Below the pieces are notes generated by a model that worked only from the letters and a program-made list of their open reading frames with translations, was not told the origin of the DNA and made no database searches. Below, one piece after another: positions 7,400 to 16,714 of a DNA stretch of 64,000 nt (positions within the stretch are counted from its first letter, which is position 1; each line of letters starts with the position of its first letter). Position numbers and translations under genes: made by a program. The DNA is taken from NCBI RefSeq assembly GCF_963676815.1, contig NZ_OY781365.1, positions 4,746,501 to 4,810,500 on the forward strand. Direction: 5' to 3'. Source of the stretch: an uncultured Draconibacterium sp. (GTDB lineage: Bacteria > Bacteroidota > Bacteroidia > Bacteroidales > Prolixibacteraceae).

Positions 7400-9181
7400 A
7401 TGACGAAAAGCAGACAGCATATTTGGGTAAAACTGCACAGGTGGCGACTGAAGCATCTGGGCGAACGAGGATTTTTAACCCTGCTAAGTATAATAATTGG
7501 CGTATTGGCCGGTATGGCTGCGGTTATACTGAAAAATACAGTGCGCTTTACCGAAGAGCTTGTCCATCGTTTGGTTTCGAACGAAGTACACAACTACATT
7601 TATTTTGCCATGCCCGTTGTAGGTATTTTCCTGGCACTTCTTTTAATAAAATATGTTATCCGCTCCGAGGTGCGTCACGGGATACCCACAGTTTTGTACA
7701 GTATATCAAAACTGAAAGGAAGAATACGGAGGCATAATTTGTATTCGTCGGTATTAACAGCATCGTTAACTGTTGGATTTGGTGGATCAGTTGGGCTTGA
7801 AGGACCAACAGTGGCGACAGGAACGGCCTGGGGATCGTGGATTGCAAATGTATTTCGCTTAAATTACAAGAATACAATTTTAATGTTGGCCTGTGCGTGT
7901 GCAGGAGCCATGGCAGCAATTTTTAAAGCGCCAATTGCGGCCATAGTATTTGCTGTTGAGGTAATTATGATCGACCTTACGGTTTTTTCGCTGGTGCCGC
8001 TTTTATTAGCATCGTCAACTGCAGTGGTAACATCGTATTTATTCCTGGGGCGCGATGTACTGTATCCTTTTAACGTGGTTGATACTTTTGCATTAGCCGA
8101 CCTTCCATTCTACATTGTTTTAGGAATTGTTACGGGTTTTGTATCGGTTTATTTCACCAAAATGTACTTGTTTATCGCCAGTATGTTCGAGAAACTCAAA
8201 AATCACCGAATGCGCCTGATTGTTGGAGGTGTTAGTCTTGGTGCTTTAATTTTTCTTTTTCCTGCTCTCTATGGCGAAGGATATGAATCGATAAACGAAT
8301 GTTTGGCCGGCGACTTAACCTACCTTTTTGATAATAGTTTATTTTACTCGTTGCGCGAAGAAATTTGGGCAGCCATGCTGCTTATTGTAGCAGTTATATT
8401 GCTAAAAATTGTTGCCACTTCGCTCACTTTCGGTGCCGGTGGTGTTGGTGGTATTTTTGCCCCAACGCTGTTTATGGGGGTAAATACCGGTATGCTATTT
8501 TCATTATTGATTAATCGTTTGGGGATAAGAGATTTGAATTCAAATAATTTTGCATTAATTGGAATGGCCGGATTAATTGCCGGGGTTTTACATGCTCCGC
8601 TCACCGGAATATTCCTGATAGCCGATATTTCGGGAGGGTACAAGTTATTTGTACCATTAATGGTTACAGCCACATTTGCCTATGTAGTGGTACGGGCTTT
8701 TACTCCTAATTCGGTTTACCATATTCAGCTGGCTAAACGAAACGAACTGCTCACCCACGATAAAGATGCAAACGTATTGCAACTTATGCAGGTGAGAAAT
8801 TTAATTGAAACTGACTTTGAAGTGTTGTCGCCCGATGCCACATTGCGCGATCTTACAGAAGCTATTACGCGTGCTCATCGCGATTTGTTCCCCGTTGTTA
8901 AAGACGATGGAACAATGGTGGGCATGGTAAAAATGGACGACGTGAGAACAATGATCTTCAACCATGAACTATACGATACTGTGAAAATAAGCGAGTTGAT
9001 GTATATGCCTGAATTTTACATTGATCCGAATGATAACATGGAAATTGTTACCAGTAAATTCGAATCATCGGGACGTTATAACCTGGCTGTAATCGAGGAT
9101 GGCAAATACATCGGTTTTATTTCGCGGGCACGTGTTTTTACCCGCTATCGTAAACAGATAATTAATGTTTCTCATGTTTAG
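7400..9181 (+). CDS. ClC-type chloride channel/transporter with CBS pair (first of tandem pair)
   Basis: A protein of about 593 residues with the ClC membrane domain and two C-terminal CBS domains (SPDATLRDLTEAI... and MPEFYIDPNDNMEIVTSKF...). Selectivity motifs are visible: RHGIP (with His where E. coli ClC has the Ser107 motif GSGIP), GLEGP carrying the gating glutamate, GGIFAPTLF, and SVYHIQLAKR with the likely pore tyrosine. The position after the first Glu of FAVEV is Val rather than the internal proton glutamate of E. coli ClC, so exchanger versus channel behaviour is uncertain. I use the ATG at 7400, not the TTG at 7379. It overlaps the second ClC gene by 17 bases. Confidence 0.92.
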   Translation: MTKSRQHIWVKLHRWRLKHLGERGFLTLLSIIIGVLAGMAAVILKNTVRFTEELVHRLVSNEVHNYIYFAMPVVGIFLALLLIKYVIRSEVRHGIPTVLYSISKLKGRIRRHNLYSSVLTASLTVGFGGSVGLEGPTVATGTAWGSWIANVFRLNYKNTILMLACACAGAMAAIFKAPIAAIVFAVEVIMIDLTVFSLVPLLLASSTAVVTSYLFLGRDVLYPFNVVDTFALADLPFYIVLGIVTGFVSVYFTKMYLFIASMFEKLKNHRMRLIVGGVSLGALIFLFPALYGEGYESINECLAGDLTYLFDNSLFYSLREEIWAAMLLIVAVILLKIVATSLTFGAGGVGGIFAPTLFMGVNTGMLFSLLINRLGIRDLNSNNFALIGMAGLIAGVLHAPLTGIFLIADISGGYKLFVPLMVTATFAYVVVRAFTPNSVYHIQLAKRNELLTHDKDANVLQLMQVRNLIETDFEVLSPDATLRDLTEAITRAHRDLFPVVKDDGTMVGMVKMDDVRTMIFNHELYDTVKISELMYMPEFYIDPNDNMEIVTSKFESSGRYNLAVIEDGKYIGFISRARVFTRYRKQIINVSHV

Positions 9182-10976
9182 AATTTTGCGAATTAATAAG
9201 TTGATTGTAAGTAAATTAGTTAATCGACTTGTAGCATGGCGAATTGCAAAAATCCCGGAAAGGAATTTCTTGTACATTCTTAGTTTGGTGGTTGGATTGT
9301 TAAGTGGACTGGCAGCTCTGCTTTTAAAAAACCTGATCCATTTTGTTGCCGAAGAGTTGACCCAAATGATTTCGGTTAAAGGGTTTAGTTACTTGTACCT
9401 GTTGTATCCGTTTATTGGGATATTACTAACGGTTTTGTTTGTAAGGTATTTAATACGCGATGACATTGGGCACGGTGTATCAAAAATTCTTTATTCCATA
9501 TCGAAAAAGAGCAGTAAACTCAAGCCTCACAAAACATATTCATCAATGATTGCCAGTTCGCTAACAATTGGTTTTGGCGGATCGGTAGGATCGGAGGCTC
9601 CAATTGTATTAACCGGAGCTTCAATCGGATCGAATCTTGCACGAATATTTAAACTGCGTTATAAATATATCACGTTAATGGTGGGCTGTGGTGCTGCCGG
9701 TGCAATTGCCGGAATTTTTAATGCACCAATGGCGGGTATCGTTTTCACGCTCGAGGTGCTGATGCTAGACCTAACAATGGCATATCTGATACCACTATTG
9801 ATTTCTGCAGTTTCGGCAACTGTGATATCGTATTTTTTTATGGGCGAAGGTGTTATGTTACGATTTTCGCAGGTGGCACCCTTCCATATTAGTATGATAT
9901 GGATTTATATTCTGGTTGGTATTTTTACCGGTCTATTGGGAATTTACTTTACCCGGGGAACGATGTTTCTTGAAAAGCGTTTTGCAGCCATAAACAATTG
10001 GTTCATTCGAGTTGTAGTTGGCGCAATTTCGCTGGGCATTCTTATATTTATATTTCCTCCGCTATGGGGTGAAGGGTATACAAGTATTAACTCGGTTTTT
10101 AATAACCAGGGAGCCGACTTGCTAAATAACTCCATGTTTTTTCAATGGAAAGATAATCCGTATGTGGTTTTAATGGTTTTGGCGGGAATACTATTTTTTA
10201 AAGTTTTTGCCATGTCGGCAACAACAGGCTCGGGAGGTAACGGAGGTATTTTTGCTCCAACACTTTTTACCGGAGCTATTGCTGGTTATTTCCTTGTAAA
10301 ACTATTAAATACATTTTTTCACCTCGGCGTTGCAGAAAATAACTTTGCACTTGCCGGAATGGCCGGAATGATGGCTGCTGTTATGCATGCTCCGCTAACT
10401 GGAATATTCTTAACTGCCGAAATAACAGGTGGTTATGGCTTGTTTATACCTTTGCTTATAACTTCAACGGTGGCATATGTAACAATTATGCGATTTGAGC
10501 CACATTCAATTTATACCAAACACCTGGCACAAACCGGCGATTTAATTACACACCACAAAGACAAAGCAATTCTGCGATCGATGGAAGTGAAGAAGTTGAT
10601 TGAAAATGATTTTGAAATACTATCGCCCGATGCAAGTTTACGCGATTTAGTGAAAGCAATATCAAAATCTAACCGTAACCTTTTTCCAATTGTTGACGAA
10701 AATGGCTATCTGAAAGGTATGGTGAAATTATCAAAAGTAAAGAATCTGATTTTTGAGCACGAACTGTATGATAAGGTTATGGTTAAAGACCTGATGTTTA
10801 TGCCGGAATATTACATCTCCTCAAAAGATAATATGGAAACGGTGGCCAAAAAGTTCGAGACATCAAACCGTTACAACCTGGCAGTTATCGACGATGGTAA
10901 GTATTTGGGATTTATTTCGCGGGCTGTCGTTTTTTCAAATTACAGGAAAACACTGGAGTATTTTTCGCACGAATAA
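9165..10976 (+). CDS. ClC-type chloride channel/transporter with CBS pair (second of tandem pair)
   Basis: A 603-residue paralogue of the preceding gene, colinear over its whole length including the CBS pair (SPDASLRDLVKAISKSNRNLFP, SSKDNMETVAKKFETSNRYNLAV). Its motifs have diverged: GHGVS instead of GHGIP-like, GSEAP with the gating glutamate kept, GGIFAPTLFTG, SIYTKHLAQ. The internal proton-glutamate position is again Val (FTLEV). ATG codons at 9165 and 9174 are both possible; either overlaps the stop of the first gene, so the pair is probably co-translated. ClC proteins are dimers; adjacency of two diverged copies raises the possibility of a heterodimer. Confidence 0.92.
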   Translation: MFLMFRILRINKLIVSKLVNRLVAWRIAKIPERNFLYILSLVVGLLSGLAALLLKNLIHFVAEELTQMISVKGFSYLYLLYPFIGILLTVLFVRYLIRDDIGHGVSKILYSISKKSSKLKPHKTYSSMIASSLTIGFGGSVGSEAPIVLTGASIGSNLARIFKLRYKYITLMVGCGAAGAIAGIFNAPMAGIVFTLEVLMLDLTMAYLIPLLISAVSATVISYFFMGEGVMLRFSQVAPFHISMIWIYILVGIFTGLLGIYFTRGTMFLEKRFAAINNWFIRVVVGAISLGILIFIFPPLWGEGYTSINSVFNNQGADLLNNSMFFQWKDNPYVVLMVLAGILFFKVFAMSATTGSGGNGGIFAPTLFTGAIAGYFLVKLLNTFFHLGVAENNFALAGMAGMMAAVMHAPLTGIFLTAEITGGYGLFIPLLITSTVAYVTIMRFEPHSIYTKHLAQTGDLITHHKDKAILRSMEVKKLIENDFEILSPDASLRDLVKAISKSNRNLFPIVDENGYLKGMVKLSKVKNLIFEHELYDKVMVKDLMFMPEYYISSKDNMETVAKKFETSNRYNLAVIDDGKYLGFISRAVVFSNYRKTLEYFSHE

Positions 10977-11115
10977 TCCTAAGATAGTAATTATGGCATA
11001 TAACTTGTTTCTAAAAGTAATTTTAGTGATTTGTGAGATTTGATAAATCTTCTATTCATCTAAAACTGGATTATATTACCTTTACTTTCGAAAAAATTTT
11101 AATAAGTTTAAGCTT

Positions 11116-12111
11116 ATGTTATCACGTCGTTCCTTTTTGGCAAAAAGCTCGCTGGTATTGGCAGGTTCCGGTTTGGCTACTAAAGCGTTTTCAAATACAA
11201 TTTTTGACTCAACTAAGAAGTACCCGGTAGTAATTTCAACATGGAATCATGGTATGCCGGCTAACGAAGCGGCCTGGCAAGTATTGTCAGCCGGCGGGCA
11301 CTCTTTGGATGCTGTTGAAGCCGGAGTTCGTGTGCCTGAAGCCGATCCGAATGTAATTACTGTTGGTAAAGGTGGAATTCCGGATGCAAGCGGAAAGGTC
11401 ACGCTTGATGCATGTATTATGGATGAAAAGGGACGTGCCGGAAGTGTTACTTATTTGCAGAAGATCGTTCATCCAATATCTGTAGCTCGTTTGGTAATGG
11501 AAAAAACACCGCATGTAATGTTAAGCGGTAAAGGAGCATTGAAATTTGCCCTTGATAATGGTTTTGAAAAGGAAAAGCTGTTAACCAAAGCACGTAAAAA
11601 GGAGTGGAAGAAGTGGAAAAAAGAGAATAAAGAATTCAGTAACAGGATCAATATTGAGAATGTTACCGAAGATAACCACGATACTATCGGAATGTTGGCC
11701 ATTGATGATGAGGGAAGAATATCGGGAGCATGTACAACCAGTGGAATGGGATATAAAATGCCCGGCCGGGTTGGCGATTCTCCTATTATTGGCGCCGGAT
11801 TATTTGTTGATGGTGAAGTAGGAGGGGCTACTGCAACAGGATCGGGTGAATTAGTGATGAAAACGCTGGGTTCGTTTTTAGTTGTTGAATTAATGCGTGG
11901 CGGTATGTCGCCCGACAGAGCTTGCGAAGAAGCTGTTCGACGAATTGCCAAAAAGATTCCTGACTATCAAAATCATCAAATTGGTTACATTGCTTTGAAT
12001 ACAAAAGGAGAATACGGTTCGTTTTGTATCCAACCCGGATTTAATTACGCCGTAAAAACTGTAGATAAAACAGAGTTGGTTGAAGCAGAAGCCTGGTTGA
12101 AGAAGTTGTAA
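11116..12111 (+). CDS. Exported N4-(beta-N-acetylglucosaminyl)-L-asparaginase (glycosylasparaginase)
   Basis: A 331-residue Ntn-hydrolase that cleaves the GlcNAc-Asn bond of N-glycopeptides. It begins with a twin-arginine-like signal (SRRSFLAKSSLVLAGSGLA). The family fold is clear: STWNHGMPANEAAWQVL near residue 40, then the autocleavage site NHDTIGM, where Thr becomes the N-terminal nucleophile of the beta chain after self-processing. Next come CTTSGMGYKMPGRVGDSPIIGAG and a GGATATGSGE loop that holds substrate residues. Length and layout match the Elizabethkingia enzyme. It stands alone, with a strong terminator just after the stop codon, and would act in the periplasm on host or environmental glycopeptides. 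Confidence 0.93.
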   Translation: MLSRRSFLAKSSLVLAGSGLATKAFSNTIFDSTKKYPVVISTWNHGMPANEAAWQVLSAGGHSLDAVEAGVRVPEADPNVITVGKGGIPDASGKVTLDACIMDEKGRAGSVTYLQKIVHPISVARLVMEKTPHVMLSGKGALKFALDNGFEKEKLLTKARKKEWKKWKKENKEFSNRINIENVTEDNHDTIGMLAIDDEGRISGACTTSGMGYKMPGRVGDSPIIGAGLFVDGEVGGATATGSGELVMKTLGSFLVVELMRGGMSPDRACEEAVRRIAKKIPDYQNHQIGYIALNTKGEYGSFCIQPGFNYAVKTVDKTELVEAEAWLKKL

Positions 12112-12124
12112 AAGAGCATAAAAA

Positions 12125-12149
12125 AAGGTGTCCGTAATACGAACACCTT
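12125..12149. terminator. Bidirectional rho-independent terminator
   Basis: A 25-base hairpin with arms AAGGTGT and ACACCTT and inner CGTA/TACG pairing, flanked by an A-run on the left and CTTTT on the right. It lies between the convergent glycosylasparaginase and RRM genes and can end both transcripts. Confidence 0.88.
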
Positions 12150-12172
12150 CTTTTAAATATCTTAGCCGAAGC

Positions 12173-12616
12173 TTACCAACGGTCGCCACCGCCGCCACCA
12201 CGACGATCGTAACCACCACCGCCGCCTCTGCGGTCGCCACCGCCGCCACCGCGACGATCATAGCCACCACCACCGCCTCTGCGGTCGCCGCCGCCACGGT
12301 TGTAACCACCACCGCCACCGCGGTTGTAGCCACCACCGCCGCCACCGCGATTAAAATCACGACGTGGACGTTCCTGTGGAGGATTTGCTTCCTTAACTAC
12401 GATTTGTTTTCCTTCAATTTCAGTTTCATTAAGTGCAGCAATAGCTGCATTTGCTTCTTCTTCGTTTGGCATTTCAACAAAACCAAAACATTTCGAGTTT
12501 CCCGTTTCTCTGTCAAAAATAACTTTGGCAGATGCTACTTCTCCGTGTGCAGAGAACAGCTCATTTAAGTAGTCACCAGTAATCGATGAGTCTAACTTTG
12601 CAACAAATAAATTCAT
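12173..12616 (-). CDS. RRM-type RNA-binding protein with Gly/Arg-rich tail
   Basis: A 147-residue protein. Residues 1-80 form one RNA recognition motif with RNP2 (NLFVAKLD) and RNP1 (NSKCFGFVEM). Residues 90-147 are low-complexity repeats of GGGGGYDRR/GGGGGYNR type, an RGG-like RNA-binding tail. Small RRM proteins of this form are common in Bacteroidota and cyanobacteria, often abundant and cold-induced, and are thought to act as RNA chaperones in place of CspA. The gene is monocistronic, with a terminator after it and a long leader before it. A role in cold response is inferred from the family. Confidence 0.92.
   Translation of the reverse strand: MNLFVAKLDSSITGDYLNELFSAHGEVASAKVIFDRETGNSKCFGFVEMPNEEEANAAIAALNETEIEGKQIVVKEANPPQERPRRDFNRGGGGGGYNRGGGGGYNRGGGDRRGGGGGYDRRGGGGGDRRGGGGGYDRRGGGGGDRW
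12180..12355. repeat. GC-rich trinucleotide-like repeat encoding the Gly/Arg tail
   Basis: Near-repeats of about 45-60 bases built from CCGCC/CCACC blocks encode the glycine-rich tail of the RRM protein. The stretch is much more GC-rich than its surroundings. It is explained by coding and likely to vary in copy number by slippage. Confidence 0.8.
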
Positions 12617-12766
12617 AAAAAATAGAAAAATATAAATGTATAAATATAAAAACTGGCGGCACCAAGGCCGCTTTATTCTAAAAAATTATTGTTTAATGTA
12701 AAGAACGTATCAGACGTTAAAACGGAAAATCACGACATGAAGTGAAGAACGATTTAAAATCTATAT

Positions 12767-12800
12767 CAAAGTAACGGACTAATTATTAGATTATCACAAA
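12767..12800 (-). promoter_or_regulatory. Putative promoter and long leader of the RRM gene
   Basis: On the minus strand TTTG (12800-12797), a 22-base spacer and TTACTTTG (12774-12767, one mismatch to TAnnTTTG) would start transcription near 12760 and leave an untranslated leader of about 145 bases. Long leaders are typical for cold-shock RNA chaperone genes. The leader includes a GC-rich stretch with GCGG/CCGC complementarity at about 12655-12672. In the rest of the 12617-12956 gap I see only the two hairpins at 12853-12870 and 12898-12916. Confidence 0.4.
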
Positions 12801-12852
12801 AAAATTGTTGTTTTTTAATTAAAATTTCAAAAAAAAATATTTTAAAAACAAA

Positions 12853-12870
12853 GCCTTCCCGAAGAAAGGC
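12853..12870 (-). terminator. Terminator hairpin with UUCG-type tetraloop
   Basis: On the minus strand GCCTTTC-TTCG-GGAAGGC forms a seven-pair stem (one G-U pair) closed by a TTCG loop and followed by TTTGTTTTT. It lies 87 bases after the stop of the cytidylate-kinase-like gene. A second perfect eight-pair hairpin (TCTTCTGA/TCAGAAGA, 12898-12916) lies between it and that gene. Confidence 0.8.
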
Positions 12871-12956
12871 CTTGGTAAGGTGAGATTTAAATTAATTTCT
12901 TCTGATTTTCAGAAGATGTTATTTTGTTAATCGTATAAGCTAAATTAGTAAAATTG

Positions 12957-13679
12957 TTAGAATTCGTAGTGTGGTGCTATAATTTTTTTATTACGTAATA
13001 TGTTAATTACGGCATCCACAATCTGGTCATCTTCAAGCGATGCATAATTAAAAATTACATCAAAATCATTGTTTTCTGCTTTTCGGCCAATAATCTTTTC
13101 AATAAAAGCATCTCTTTTTTTATCTGCTTCGTTAATATATTTTGCAGCTTCTGTGCGTGTCATATCTTTTATTTGCATCATCCGGTGTATTCTCCAGTCG
13201 GTAGGTGCTTCCAATCGGATGTTCAGCTTGTTTGGTATATCTTTTAATATGGCGCCTGACGAACGACCCACAATTATTGTACGTCCCTGGTATGCCAGGC
13301 GGCAAATAATTCCTTTTAAAGTCGCAATTAGTTTGTCATCCGATATGTCATAAATGGTCTCGTCGGAAAAAGCACGGCCAACTTCTTTCAAAAACAGAAT
13401 TGATTCTTTGGCATCCTCGTAATTACCCGATTTAACTTCTTCAATCATCTCGTTTACTACCCCGGCAAACATGTCTTTATCAACCCATTTCCATTCAACA
13501 TCGGTTTTTGTTTCCGACATGTAACTATAACCGGTAAGAATTTTTGAAAGTTTTATGGCAATACGCTTTGCAGAGCATCCGGCTTGTCGCGAAATGGTTA
13601 GAAAAGGACCTGGATAGTCGCCGGTTTCGAGGTTTATACACCTTGATTGCAGTAAGTAACTCTTCAAAAAATTTTTCAT
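12957..13679 (-). CDS. Cytidylate kinase-like family protein
   Basis: About 240 residues from the ATG at 13679, preferred over the ATG at 13712 because the homologous region begins at KNFLKSYLLQ. The N-terminal GPFLTISRQAGCSAKRIAIKLS is a variant phosphate-binding loop followed by a helix. YQGRTIIVGRSSGAILKD and NIRLEAPTDWRIHRMMQIKDM are characteristic of the cytidylate-kinase-like P-loop family common in Bacteroidota and Clostridia. The canonical GxxGxGK loop is not intact, so CMP kinase activity cannot be assumed; the true Cmk is probably encoded elsewhere. Monocistronic, with a terminator downstream. Confidence 0.82.
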   Translation of the reverse strand: MKNFLKSYLLQSRCINLETGDYPGPFLTISRQAGCSAKRIAIKLSKILTGYSYMSETKTDVEWKWVDKDMFAGVVNEMIEEVKSGNYEDAKESILFLKEVGRAFSDETIYDISDDKLIATLKGIICRLAYQGRTIIVGRSSGAILKDIPNKLNIRLEAPTDWRIHRMMQIKDMTRTEAAKYINEADKKRDAFIEKIIGRKAENNDFDVIFNYASLEDDQIVDAVINILRNKKIIAPHYEF

Positions 13680-13860
13680 AGTCAGATTGTTAGTGCAGTT
13701 TAAACAAAGCAATTTACAATCAATATTTGTGGAATAGAAGCTAATGTGTTATACAATACCACATTAGAGTAATGTTATTCAACAACTTTTGTAAACGAAA
13801 TAGATTTACCTATATTTATTAAAGCGAACTTTGCATAAAAAAAGTATACCGGTTTTAAGT

Positions 13861-14907
13861 ATGAATAATCAGATTACGGTGGCGATGGCGTCTTTTGGGA
13901 TGTCAGGAAAAGTATTTCATGGACCACTATTAAAAGTAAACAACAATTTCAAAGTAAAATATATATTGGAGCGCTCAAAGTCTTTATCAAAAGAGTTGTT
14001 TCCTGCTGCTGAGATTGTGCGAACGTATGAGGCAATTTTGGCCAATAATGAAGTGGAGTTAGTTGTTGTAAATACACCTGACAAATTTCATTACAAGATG
14101 GTGAAACAGGCTTTGGAAGCGGGAAAACATGTTGTTGTAGAAAAACCGGCAACATTAAGAAGTATTGAACTAAGCGAATTAATTGAGCTTGCTAATTCAA
14201 AGAAACTGGTGTTTACTGTATTTCAAAATCGTCGGTGGGATGGTGATTTCAGAACCGTAAAGAAACTCATTAAAGAGGCACCTTTTGGTAAATTAATAGA
14301 ATTTGAATCGCATTATGATCGTTACCGTACTGAGATTACACCCAACACCTGGAAAGAAGAAGGCGATGAATATTGTGGTGTCCTATATAATCTCGGATCG
14401 CACATGGTTGACCAGACTTATGTGTTGTTTGGTAACCCTAAGGCGGTTACTGCACATTTAAAAACGGTGCGAACAGGGGGAGAAGTAGCTGATTATTATG
14501 ATATCCGACTTGATTACAAGGCGTTTTCAGCTTTGTTAAAGTGCTCGTACCTGGTAATGGATCCGGGACCCAGATATACAATAAATGGCGAGTTAGGTAC
14601 ATTTACAAAGTGGGGAATTGATGGGCAGGAAGAATTGTTAAAAGCAGGAAATTTGCCCGTGGGAGAGGACTGGGGAAACGAAGAACCTGAAAGTTGGGGA
14701 ACACTGGTTTATACTGAGAATGATGAGTATATTGAAGAATTGGTTGAAACAATTCCCGGTGATTACCGCATTTTTTACGATAATCTATTTGAGGTCATCC
14801 GCAACAAAAAACAATTGTTGGTAAAACCAGAAGAGGCGCTGGCAGTGCTTGAAATATTGGAGGCTTGCCTACTGAGTGATAAGGAAAAAAGAACAATTTT
14901 TCTTTAG
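13861..14907 (+). CDS. Gfo/Idh/MocA-family oxidoreductase
   Basis: About 348 residues from the ATG at 13861; an upstream start at 13831 is possible but adds only a non-homologous leader. The N-terminal Rossmann domain has VAMASFGMSGKVFHGPLL and the catalytic-region motif VVEKPATL (the conserved EKP lysine), and a C-terminal GFO_IDH_MocA domain follows (LYNLGSHMVDQTYVLFG). These enzymes oxidise or reduce sugars and inositols with NAD(P); the specific substrate is not evident. A weak -7-like GAACTTTG lies at 13826-13833. The gene converges with the SulP gene and their ends overlap by four bases. Confidence 0.9.
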   Translation: MNNQITVAMASFGMSGKVFHGPLLKVNNNFKVKYILERSKSLSKELFPAAEIVRTYEAILANNEVELVVVNTPDKFHYKMVKQALEAGKHVVVEKPATLRSIELSELIELANSKKLVFTVFQNRRWDGDFRTVKKLIKEAPFGKLIEFESHYDRYRTEITPNTWKEEGDEYCGVLYNLGSHMVDQTYVLFGNPKAVTAHLKTVRTGGEVADYYDIRLDYKAFSALLKCSYLVMDPGPRYTINGELGTFTKWGIDGQEELLKAGNLPVGEDWGNEEPESWGTLVYTENDEYIEELVETIPGDYRIFYDNLFEVIRNKKQLLVKPEEALAVLEILEACLLSDKEKRTIFL

Positions 14908-16544
14908 AATGCAGTAATAAGTTTAGCATGGTCAAGCGCTTTCTCAAACGAATCTTCCATATCAATGTAGTTCAGAACTTTTGAGCTGAGTCTTTTTTCA
15001 AGGTCGGTTTTTAGCTGGGCAGAAACGCCTGATAAGATAACTTTTACACCTTTGTTTTTCAGAATACTTAGTGAGCTCTGTAGGTTTTTCATTCCCGTTT
15101 CGTCAATAAAAGAAACGTGGCGCATACGAAGAATCAGCGTATCGCAACTTTGCCCGATTTCCTGAATGACCTCAGAGTATCGACGTGCCGATGCAAAAAA
15201 CAACGGGCCACTAATTTCGTAAACAGAAACTCCTGCAGGTAACTGTGAGTAGTCTTCAATAACATCAGTGTCAACAATGTTATTTATTCGTTTTTCACTA
15301 ATGTCCGACATGCGTTTCATAAACAAAATAGCCGACAGCACAACGCCAACCTCAATAGCAATAGTTAAGTCAACCAGCACCGTTAAAATGAAAGTTGTGA
15401 GCAATACAATAATATCGAAAACCGATCCTTTCAGAATTGAAGCAAACGAACGCCACTCGCTCATGTTATAGGCTACAATTATTAAAATTCCTGCCAGGCA
15501 CGACATTGGAATTAATTTTGCCCACTTGCCCAGGAAAAGCATGATGAGTAAAAGTGTTATGGCATGCGTTATTCCGGCAATTGGAGTGCGCCCGCCATTT
15601 TTTATATTGGTTGCTGTACGTGCAATTGCTCCGGTGGCAGGAATACCACCAAAAAACGGGGTAACAACGTTGGCAATTCCCTGGGCAATTAGCTCGGTAT
15701 TCGAGCGGTGTTTTCCACTAATCATACCATCCGCAACCACTGCCGATAACAACGACTCGATACCACCAAGTAGCGCGATTGTAAGCGCCGGTTCAAGGTA
15801 ATTTTGCAAATCGTTCAAATGTATCTGTGGAATGGTAAAATGAATGGTATTACTAATCTCCCCAAAATAGGTTTCAATGGTTGCAATTGGTAGTTTAAAG
15901 ATTTGGACGACCAGTGTAATAAGAATGATTGCGATAAATGAACCCGGAATTTTTTTTACAAATTTTCCACTGATTAGAGTTATGGCAATTGTTGCCAAAG
16001 TTACCAGTAGTGCAGCTATATTCACATTGCATAGGTTGCTAATATAAACGTTCCATTTTTCAATAAACCCCGACGGTAAATCAGTAATTGTCAGTCCAAG
16101 CGCATCTTTAATTTGAGTAGAAAAAATAACCAAGGCAATACCGCTTGTAAACCCGACAATTAGTGGGTGAGGAATAAATTTTAGCAAAGTTCCTAATTTC
16201 AGTACACCAAATATGATGAGGATTATACCGGCTAAAACAGTTGAAATGATTAGCCCGTTAATACCGTATTGTTGCACAATGCCGTAAACAATTACAATAA
16301 AAGCTCCGGTTGGGCCGCCAATTTGCACACGGCTGCCACCCAATAACGAAATAAGAAAACCGGCTACCACAGCGGTAATCAAGCCTTTTTCAGGAGATAC
16401 ACCCGAAGCAACCGCAAAAGCAATAGCCAGTGGCAGTGCAACAATACCAACTACAATTCCGGCAAGTACGTCCGAAGTAATTTGTTTTCTACTTACACCA
16501 TTACGCAATAGTGAAAATAGTTTGGGCTTAAAAATTGATTTCAT
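14904..16544 (-). CDS. SulP-family anion transporter with STAS domain
   Basis: A 546-residue transporter with about 10-14 membrane segments, starting with the conserved GIVVGIVALPLAIAFAVASGVSPEKGL motif region of SulP/SLC26 proteins. It ends with a cytoplasmic STAS domain at about residues 430-540 (TLILRMRHVSFIDETGMKNLQ, containing the conserved Asp-Glu-Thr turn). Family members carry sulfate, bicarbonate or other anions, commonly with sodium or proton coupling. No carbonic anhydrase or sulfur-assimilation gene is adjacent, so the substrate is not resolved. Full length and intact. Confidence 0.93.
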   Translation of the reverse strand: MKSIFKPKLFSLLRNGVSRKQITSDVLAGIVVGIVALPLAIAFAVASGVSPEKGLITAVVAGFLISLLGGSRVQIGGPTGAFIVIVYGIVQQYGINGLIISTVLAGIILIIFGVLKLGTLLKFIPHPLIVGFTSGIALVIFSTQIKDALGLTITDLPSGFIEKWNVYISNLCNVNIAALLVTLATIAITLISGKFVKKIPGSFIAIILITLVVQIFKLPIATIETYFGEISNTIHFTIPQIHLNDLQNYLEPALTIALLGGIESLLSAVVADGMISGKHRSNTELIAQGIANVVTPFFGGIPATGAIARTATNIKNGGRTPIAGITHAITLLLIMLFLGKWAKLIPMSCLAGILIIVAYNMSEWRSFASILKGSVFDIIVLLTTFILTVLVDLTIAIEVGVVLSAILFMKRMSDISEKRINNIVDTDVIEDYSQLPAGVSVYEISGPLFFASARRYSEVIQEIGQSCDTLILRMRHVSFIDETGMKNLQSSLSILKNKGVKVILSGVSAQLKTDLEKRLSSKVLNYIDMEDSFEKALDHAKLITAF

Positions 16545-16714
16545 TGTCGAGTAGAAATTTCGCGCAAAAGTACACGTATTTCTGTCTCGTTGTTCTGAAC
16601 TTAAGTTAGAAAATTGTTGAATTTCGTAAATGACACAAAATCAATGAGATAAGATGCTTTGTTTTCTTAACATTGGCTTTGTTTTTTTGAAAAGGCAAAC
16701 AAAAATAGCTTACT

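Noticed and set aside
7372..7737. Plus-strand 121-codon frame overlapping the first ClC gene
   Set aside because: Out of frame with the ClC motifs and without family features.
12128..12568. Plus-strand frame with long Thr/Ala/Val runs opposite the RRM gene
   Set aside because: It is the antisense reading of the Gly/Arg repeat codons; the minus-strand RRM protein explains the sequence.
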